Shown piece after piece: positions 57,699 to 64,000 of a stretch of 64,000 nucleotides of DNA (the first letter of the stretch is position 1; the number at the start of each line of letters is the position of its first letter). The position numbers and the translations under genes are program-made. The notes beneath the pieces are model-generated. The model saw only the letters and a list, made by a program, of their open reading frames with translations, ran no database searches and was not told where the DNA came from. The stretch spans positions 233,508,999 to 233,572,998 of the forward strand of contig NC_084461.1 in the NCBI RefSeq assembly GCF_027409185.1, written 5' to 3'. Source of the DNA: Cynocephalus volans (taxonomy: Eukaryota > Chordata > Mammalia > Dermoptera > Cynocephalidae).

Positions 57699-59028
57699 TC
57701 TTGCCCCCGGGGATCATCCTCTCACTCCTGCAGGCCCGCTCCACGTCCTTCACACAGGAACTGCTCCAAGACTGGTCCTGACCTGCTGTCACGGGTTTGC
57801 CATCATGGGACATGGTAATACATGCCACCCCATGTCCCTAACTTTTACTTCCTACAGAATTGGCCAGTGCCACCCCAGAGCAGTGTGACATTGTAGGAAG
57901 ATTTCTCCTGGCCTCCTTTACCTCCTATCAGTAGGATGCTTCTTAGCAAGTTCATTGTGACAATGTCCCCTTAAATTCTTTTGGCTCCCTTACCCTTTGC
58001 ACCCTTTCCGTGTTTTGCCTCCTATCTCAATGCTCCCTCTTACCTGGAACATGGAGGTTCCACGTCTGCAGGGACGATGCAGTCCTCAGAGGATCAGACT
58101 GGTCCTCGAGTGACTCATCTGTCTCCCACTTCACGAGAAACTTTTTGTGGTCACCCCCCACCCTGTCGATGCAGCCCTCAACGTTTCCACAAACGTCTCT
58201 TCACTTTCCTCTAATTCCACCTCAGTGGGGACTGTCAGCGCTGTGTGGGGCCTGCCCACGCCCTGCATCACTAACACCAAATGCCACCACTCACTCACCC
58301 CCTCCCCATCCATGCCCTAAAACTGGAATGTATTTCCTTTGTAAAACTACGTTATCCTGCTGCCTGGCCCCTGCACCCCCAAGCGATTTCTTGCATATTC
58401 TTTGGCTCGTCCCTGACATCACCCTCCACACAGATGGAGAGACGGAGACGGGACTGGGACTAACTTCGGCCCCCCCAGGAAGTGCCCCCACTCCCGTAGG
58501 GCACTAACTGTACCTTTTAATTGGGGCAGGGGTCCGTCCTGCAACTGGGACTGGCATAGCAGGCCCTGCCACTGCCTCTCAATTCTATCAAAAACTCTCA
58601 GAAGAACTAAGTATAGACAGCACCTCCTCCCTCCAGCGACAGGTCACCTCACTCGCGACAGTCGCTTTACAGAACTGTTGGGTCATTTGCTTCCTTACAG
58701 CCGAGAAGGAAGGCCCCTGCCTCTTCTGGGGGAGGAATGCTGTTAGTACGTAAATGAGTCCAGGGTGATCCAAGACAACTTAAACCATTTCACTGAACCC
58801 TTGGATACCCTGCTTATGTCCCTACTAGGACCCCTAACTGTGCCTCATCCTACTTTTTGGTCCCTCTTTTGGTGTTTCTCTAATTTCTTGCAGGAATGTA
58901 TGCAGGCTTTCACCAACCAAAAGGTCGCCAAATTGTTCCTGCGAGGAGGACATCAGCCCCTCAGGATCAGCGACCCTTCCCCGGAGGAATACAGCCTCCC
59001 CACACGAAACCAGTGCCCCGCCACCTAA
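57695..59028 (+). pseudogene. env: outer ERV env
   Basis: An ATG at 57695 overlaps the pol stop (ATGA) and starts a hydrophobic leader-like peptide, MILPPGIILSLLQA. Surface-subunit sequence is broken by stops. TM relics are recognisable: a glycine/alanine-rich fusion-peptide-like region near 58535, a heptad region (SSLQRQVTSLATVAL) near 58630, and a degenerate immunosuppressive-domain/CX6CC region near 58680-58740, where a frameshift and stop codons disrupt the cysteines. A last open segment (58765-59028) contains the membrane anchor and tail. It cannot encode a working envelope. Confidence 0.8.
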
Positions 59029-59138
59029 TCGTTTTACTCACCAAAATAAATCTTTTATTTTTTTCATACCTTCGCCCATCTCCAGCAGGAAGTAGCTTCA
59101 GAAGAATGAGACCTTTGCTCCTTTTCCCTTCTTAAGCT

Positions 59139-59151
59139 CAAAAGGCAGAAA
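59139..59151 (+). other. outer ERV polypurine tract
   Basis: CAAAAGGCAGAAA directly precedes the 3' LTR. One pyrimidine interrupts it. Confidence 0.7.
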
Positions 59152-59520
59152 TAATAGATCTGCAACATAACCAGCGCCATCTTAGACAAGCCCAAGTACA
59201 AAATGGCGCCATCCACCTCCTCCCCTCCCCTCCCCCATTCTCTTACAAGAAGCCTCATGGTTTCAGAGAAAATGAAACTTTTGGCATCCCTGCATGCTCA
59301 GAACTCTCCATTCCCGTGACCTAACTCAATCCCCACCCCGGAATTACATCACCAGCTCTTGGCGCCAACATACCATATAAGCTCTACCACCCCCACACCT
59401 GGTGCTGTCCCCTATTTTCAGGGCAGCCCTGAGCTGTTCTCCATTTCGAGTACAGCCCAGCAGATTACTTTCTTTAATAAAGCTTGAACGGTACCCAGCA
59501 TCTCAGCTCACTTTCTTTCA
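59152..59520 (+). repeat. outer ERV 3' LTR
   Basis: The 369-bp LTR matches the 5' LTR except for about 19 substitutions and two small deletions (2 bp and 1 bp). It contains AATAAA in TCTTTAATAAAGC near 59473. GTCAC follows it. Confidence 0.92.
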
Positions 59521-59525
59521 GTCAC

Positions 59526-60149
59526 CACCACTTAAGGTCAGACCCAGGCACCATCTCAGTCCTGAACCACTCGCCCCTACTCATTCTGCATACTCAATCC
59601 CGATGCTCTTCCACCTTCCCAGCTTTACTTCCAGCCTCAGTCTCCATTCTTGCTTTCCTGGATAAACAATGAGTCCCTTCCTCCTGGCTGGGCTGGTCCC
59701 CTGGATACTCTTCTCCCAATTTCCACCCACACCTTTCAACTTCTGGGCCGATTTGGTGCCTTGAACAGACTTCCCTGGGGCACAGCTCCCCTCACGGCTC
59801 TTGCTGGCCTCATATTACTCACATGACAAAATTCAAATATAACAAATTAATGAACTAAGTTATATTTCATTCTATGTCTCTTCTCCTCCTGATTTATAAA
59901 ATTATGCTAAAAGACCAATAGGAAAGCAGGTATCACTTTGAAATACCAAAATCATTTCCCCACGAAAGACAGCAAAATCACTAACATGAATGATGAGATT
60001 AAATTTTTCTGGTCATTTTCAAACCTCTTAGATCACTAGAACTAGAAGAGTCCCCCCATCAATCCCATACCAATAAAGAATACTGATTTTTCACTTTCAG
60101 CCACATTATGGTAAATATTTTTATTTGTTTTATCAGAAAAACTTGTGTA
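59526..60149. other. intergenic sequence right of the provirus
   Basis: No gene or repeat is recognised between the provirus and the likely end of the PRXL2A transcript. Confidence 0.4.
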
Positions 60150-60725
60150 TACAGGTAACTTCTGATGCACAATTTTATTAGAGCCAGAGGTCATCATTTC
60201 TTCTAGAAAAACAATTTCTGAGATTAGAATGGAAGACACTGAGACATGAGATTCACTTTATAATTTGCCTTTATCCAACCATCCCGGAGCATATCAATTT
60301 GAGAATGACATTATATAACAAGCTACTAATGGAAAACATACAAGCCAAAAATCTTACATTCTCTAATCTTCAAGTCAATCATCAAATTTTTTAGATTTTT
60401 GAGGACATAAAAATAAAAATAATTTCAAATAATAGCAGTCAAATACCATAAACAATTGTAATGAGATGCAGTGGTCAACTTTAAACCTTGTATTTTTCAG
60501 GTTTTAGCTAAAATAATCCTCACTAGATTTTTAGGTTTTTGTCAGTCTTGTTTTTAAGCTATTTTGCCTTGCTGGCACTAAAGAGAATACAATATTAAAA
60601 TATGTTAATAATCCATACTGAGAATATGCTATAAGTGGGTTTCTAACTCCTTGGAGACACAAGCAGAAACAATACATCCTACAAAGACAGGTGAGTGCCC
60701 CTGGTTATCCTTGAGCTGGGCAGTT
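60150..60725 (-). other. PRXL2A: PRXL2A 3' untranslated region (approximate)
   Basis: AT-rich sequence follows the PRXL2A stop codon on the minus strand. Candidate AATAAA signals occur on this strand at plus positions 60179-60174 and 60125-60120. Transcript cleavage is therefore expected near 60150-60100. The exact end cannot be fixed from sequence alone. Confidence 0.5.
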
Positions 60726-60848
60726 TCACATGGTCATTTTTTTCTCTGAGGCCAAAGTCTGTGGTTTGATCTTCCTAGCAGCTTCAAGAACAGAAAGTGG
60801 GTTTACTTTGTCTCCAAATTCTTTTTCTCGGTGCTCGAGCAGAATGCC
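60726..60848 (-). CDS. PRXL2A: PRXL2A last coding exon and stop codon
   Basis: The minus-strand exon starts after acceptor AG at 60850-60849 and reads GILLEHREKEFGDKV, then NPLSVLEAARKIKPQTLAS, and ends EKKMTM with TGA at 60728-60726. This matches the C-terminus of PRXL2A, and the phase fits the preceding exon (GKQ joined to GIL). It encodes 40 residues plus the stop. As I remember it the human protein ends at SEKK, so three extra codons (MTM) appear to be present here; a shifted stop is the simplest explanation. The reading frame is intact and nothing suggests a pseudogene, since introns and splice sites are retained. The segment would complete the thioredoxin-like fold. Confidence 0.95.
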   Translation of the reverse strand, partial: GILLEHREKEFGDKVNPLSVLEAARKIKPQTLASEKKMTM

Positions 60849-60889
60849 CTAAAAGGAAAGAAGAGGAAACGTCAGTCCGCATTCTGAGT

Positions 60890-61290
60890 TGTTCATTCAT
60901 GAGACAGACACTGAGCGCCAGCTGTCTGCCAAGCCCTGAGCTTAGACAGCAGAAAACATGGATATGAATCAGGCCTGGTTCCTGCCTTTGAGTTGAATCT
61001 TTTGGGGAAGGTAGACTGGGAAGGCCACAACACAATATTTGGATTGTATAAGCAGCACTTTGGGATCTAGGAGTCAGGAGTGATTAATTATGACAAGGGC
61101 CATCAGGGAAGGCTTCCCAGAAGATAGAGCATAAAAGGTAACAAGGATGTTTACAGGTAGAAATGCAGGTAAAAGAACATCCTAGGTGATGAAAACAGAA
61201 TGAAGCTAACACAGAAAAGCCTGTAGTTATGGAACTGCAGCTAGGAGGTCAGACTTTGGCAGGTGCTGAATGACCATCTGAAAAGGCAGA
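60890..61290 (-). repeat. L2 LINE fragment (antisense)
   Basis: The phrases GTTCATTCATGAGACAGACA, GCCAAGCCCTGAGCTTAGAC and CATCAGGGAAGGCTTCCCAG match antisense L2. It lies in the PRXL2A last intron. Confidence 0.65.
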
Positions 61291-61339
61291 CCCCATCTTT
61301 CCTTTAGTCCTCCTAAGAAACTGGAGGCTACTCATTTCT

Positions 61340-61516
61340 TTCTTTTTTTTTTTTTTTTAAAAAAAGATGACCGGTAAGGGGATCTTAACCCTTGACTTGG
61401 TGTTGTCAGCACCACGCTCAGCCAGTGAGCGAACCGGCCATCCGTATATGGGATCCGAACCCGGGGCCTTGGCGCTATCAGCACCGCACTCTACCGAGTG
61501 AGCCACGGGCCGGCCC
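61340..61516 (-). repeat. compound tRNA-type SINE with perfect 16-bp target-site duplication
   Basis: On the minus strand it starts GGGCCGGCCCGTGGCTCACT, has a first arm with GGGTTCGGATCCCATATACG, then a second tRNA-like arm GGCCGGTTCGCTCACTGGCT, ends CCCCTTACCGGTCATC, and has a poly(A) tail. Perfect repeats GAGGCTACTCATTTCT lie at 61324-61339 and 61517-61532. It is one of the youngest insertions in the window and lies in the PRXL2A last intron. Confidence 0.96.
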
Positions 61517-62519
61517 GAGGCTACTCATTTCTGATACTGTGAAGAGAAATGCACCAAGACTGAGGATACCCCAAAGTTACCCTACAGTGGTAAAAAAAAG
61601 ATAAAATAACGTGTTTGATATCAGCATCAAGGAATCCTTATTAAAGAGTTGTTTGACGCATTACATCTAGGAACTCATTTCAAATTAAAAAAAAAAAATC
61701 TATATTGTGTTACTATTTATACAGACTTAAAAAAAATAAAAATTCCCACCACACTGTGGTGACTACAGAGAATATCAGGAATTATATTTACTTGCTCAAT
61801 AAAGCATAGCTTAGACAATTAAAAAAAAATGAGGAAGAATATACAAGGATGTGGGCAAATGTTCACGAAACATTGTTAAATGAAAAAAGAACATTTAGTT
61901 TAATAAGACACCACTTTCTAAAATATAACAAAACAAAAGGCCACTCAGTTCTGTTCCAACCGGTTGTCGGTAGTGATTGAGTTCACAGGATGTCTCTGCC
62001 TACCTTCTACTGTTCTGCTGTTTCCAAATTTTCTATAGGGCACACAAGCTACTTCTTTAAAGAATATTATTTGTTACAAAGGAAATCCCCACTGAGCGGC
62101 ACCTGGCACAGTGGAACTATTCCCAAGAAGAACCGAGGTAAGTCCTGAAGCTCGGCCAGCCCAATTGACCTTCCACCAGGGAGGACGAAGGCCAGGAAGT
62201 CCAGGGCATACCAACAAAGTCAAACGACACACCTAGCAACACCTGGAACATGCCAGCAGGGCCCATGAGCACCAGATGAGTCACTGCCAGGCAAGAAAAG
62301 GCTGGCAGCTGCGCCAAGCCCTGCCCTGGAGGCCACAGGGAGGCAGACGTGGGAAGGGGTCAGGAACCCCAGTCCAGAGTGGGAAGAGGATGGGAAACCC
62401 TCTGGGGGAAGTGGCCTGTCCGAGTGTAAGGACATCTGGAAGTGGTCGGTGGGAACCACCTCCAGAGAGGCCATGTGCAGGGGCAGGGCAGGGCCTCTGG
62501 AGCTGGATACACCCGAGTT

Positions 62520-62720
62520 TCTGGGTTTCATTTTGTTGTACCACTTACTGACTGTCTTTTGCTGAGTTATTTCATACCTCTAGGCCCATTTCTTTACATG
62601 TATATGGAAATAAAAATACCTAATATACAGACTGGTTGTGAGGAAGATATGAGATCATGTGTTATGAGCACCTGGAACAAGGCAGGCACTCATTGGCCGC
62701 CATTATCACTAAGACATTTT
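62520..62720 (+). repeat. MIR element
   Basis: The sense MIR layout includes TTGTACCACTTACTGACTGT, CTAGGCCCATTTCTTTACAT, GGTTGTGAGGAAGATATGAG and ACAAGGCAGGCACTCATT. Confidence 0.8.
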
Positions 62721-63484
62721 GGAATATTTATCAGAAAATTAGCAAATGGGTTTATGTTAGATCAGACACCATTTTATGATAAATTCTAATACAGACAAGC
62801 AAGGGCAGTTACCAAGGCGTAAAAGGAAGAGATCAGAAATAAAGCTTAAAACCCAAGGATTTCTATTCCTGCTTTAACTTCTCCCACATTGGGAAAAATA
62901 TGCAATTATCAACATTAGTGAGATCTAACAATGCAGACTAACCCTGTCTTTCTATAGAAAGAAAACACTTTCTATACTTGTTAATGTCATACACAAGATT
63001 GGCAGAGAAAGGCCTAGAAGTCGGGACGCCAGTCTCCAGGTCCTCCTCCCGTGACCTGTCTGCACCCACCAGCTTCTGCTGGCACTGCCTTCCAGGGCAG
63101 GCAAGTAACCACAGCTCGAGGCTGCCCACAGTCAACGTGGAGCACCCACCCACCTGTCTCTTAGGCCCAGAGACCTCATCTCTCCTTTCCACACCCTCCC
63201 CTGGGGTCCCCATGCTGACTCTGGAGTCTCATAACCTAGGCCCACAATAGCCTGTCCACAGAGGAACTGGCTACCTCTCCGAAGCCAGCCCTGACACCAA
63301 GACCCCCACAGGGAAAAGCATGGTCCCCCTCCTATGCCTCCTTGCCCCTTCCCCTAATTATGTCTGTTTTTTTCTTTCTTTCCTCCTCACTTTTCTCTAT
63401 TGTCCATCCTCAATGGCCTGAGAACACTGCAAGGGAGTAAATTTACAAACAGAATAAAAACTATGCTTTTGTTCGAGCACAGAA

Positions 63485-63690
63485 AACATAACTTGAAGTC
63501 AGAAAACCTGGGTTCGGGCCCCAACAGTGCCACCGATGAGCTGTGCTCCTTGGTGCAGTAGCTCATCTCCTCTCAGTCCAAGTTCCTTGTCTGCAAAACG
63601 ATCAGACTATCTCACGAGGTGGCTGTGATGAGTGTGTAGATTCAGGTGTGAGGTGCCAGCAGAGAGCAGATGTGTGATAAAGGACAAGTG
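63485..63690 (+). repeat. MIR element
   Basis: The sense MIR layout includes CAGAAAACCTGGGTTCGGGC, AGTCCAAGTTCCTTGTCTGC and GGTGGCTGTGATGAG. Confidence 0.75.
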
Positions 63691-63824
63691 CCCTCCCGTC
63701 CCTTCCTCAAGTTCTCCGGATTTCTAAAAGAAAGGCTGAGAGACCCCAATAGGAAAAGTCAACTCCTCCCAACCAGCTCCACAACAGACACTCACAGACT
63801 CACAAGTAAACACTAAGAATTTAC

Positions 63825-63989
63825 CTGCTTTCCTGATCCCACCACAAAAACTCCCCCAAGGATGAAGCCTTCGCCTTCCAGGTTTCCAGAGAAGCCTCCA
63901 TTCCAGGCCCGGAAGAAGTTGTACCACACACCCAGACGGATAAATCCCATAAACATCATCTTCCGTCTCTGGGGACCATAAAACTTCTT
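63825..63989 (-). CDS. PRXL2A: PRXL2A penultimate coding exon
   Basis: This exon encodes 55 residues, beginning KKFYGPQRRKMMFMGF, then GVWYNFFRAWNGGFSGNLEG, and ending VFVVGSGKQ. I recognise this as peroxiredoxin-like 2A (PRXL2A/FAM213A/PAMM), a thioredoxin-fold redox protein. On the minus strand the exon follows an acceptor AG (63991-63990) and ends CAG before the donor GTAA (63824-63821). Its 165 bases are exactly 55 codons, so both junctions are phase 0. There are no stops or frameshifts. The exon covers the C-terminal half of the thioredoxin-like domain; the CxxC redox motif known for the family lies upstream, outside the window. It joins in frame to the exon at 60848-60726 across a 2976-base intron. 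Family function (antioxidant regulation) is established knowledge; identification is by recalled protein similarity. Confidence 0.95.
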
Positions 63990-64000
63990 CTACGAAGTGA

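Larger units (their letters stand above)
46570..59520 (+). mobile_element. outer class I endogenous retrovirus (complete layout, defective)
   Basis: This provirus has two related LTRs, a primer-binding site, gag, pol and env relics in retroviral order, and a 5-bp flanking repeat GTCAC (46565-46569 and 59521-59525). It is interrupted in gag by the ERV at 48246-54655; without that insert it would be about 6.5 kb. The two zinc knuckles, tRNA-Phe-like primer site and TM remnants place it among class I (gamma-like) ERVs. The LTRs differ at about 19 of 369 aligned positions plus two small indels. Every gene carries stops, frameshifts or deletions. Confidence 0.93.
60849..63824 (-). other. PRXL2A: PRXL2A last intron
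   Basis: The intron begins GTAA on the minus strand and ends AG, with a T-rich stretch before the acceptor. It contains an antisense L2 fragment (about 60890-61290), a young compound SINE (61340-61516) and two MIR elements (about 62520-62720 and 63485-63690). Between these, 61533-62515 is A-rich old LINE-like sequence and unremarkable GC-moderate DNA, and 62721-63484 shows nothing I recognise. Confidence 0.85.

Overview
The window is nuclear DNA from a placental mammal. Exons are short and separated by large introns, there is a CpG-island promoter, and most of the sequence is retrotransposon debris (L1, L2, MIR, MER5-type elements, ERV LTRs). Many of the youngest insertions are SINEs whose head resembles tRNA-Ile, as monomers or compound forms ending in GGCCGGCCC. 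This SINE type recalls the CYN family of colugos (Dermoptera), so a colugo is my best guess. A rhinolophoid bat is a possible alternative. No Alu, B1/B2, Bov-A or carnivore tRNA-Lys SINEs were seen.

Host genes: the right edge holds the last two coding exons of PRXL2A (FAM213A) on the minus strand (63989-63825 and 60848-60726), with consensus splice sites. About 39 kb further along the direction of transcription lies a CpG island (about 20.25-21.38 kb) with GC boxes and a minus-strand splice donor at 20855. In human chromosome 10 the next gene downstream of PRXL2A in the same orientation is TSPAN14. The island is therefore probably the TSPAN14 promoter with a non-coding first exon, and positions 1-20.85 kb are probably TSPAN14 intron 1. 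That assignment rests on synteny only; no TSPAN14 coding exon was recognised.

Layout: 1-20.8 kb is intron-like sequence with a few SINEs, a solo LTR and an approximately 860-bp direct duplication (15213-16081 and 17259-18111). 20.25-21.75 kb is the CpG island followed by a long (GT)n(GA)n microsatellite. 22-28.4 kb is intergenic and contains a tiny U6 retrocopy. 28.4-41.0 kb is mainly an ancient minus-strand L1 that has collected SINEs, a RHOC processed pseudogene, two solo LTRs, a deleted L1 and an orphan retroviral env fragment. 41-46.5 kb holds L2, MER5 and an unclassified tandem repeat. 46570-59520 is a class I endogenous retrovirus (ERV) with a second class I ERV (48246-54655) inserted in its gag. 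59.5-64 kb is the PRXL2A 3' end and last intron.

The nested provirus pair is the most informative structure. Both insertions have paired LTRs and target-site duplications. The inner LTR pair differs at about 13 of 414 positions (about 3%) and the outer pair at about 19 of 369 (about 5%), counted by eye, which agrees with the order of insertion. All viral genes are broken. I found no CRISPR, tRNA or rRNA gene, and no convincing new biological system.
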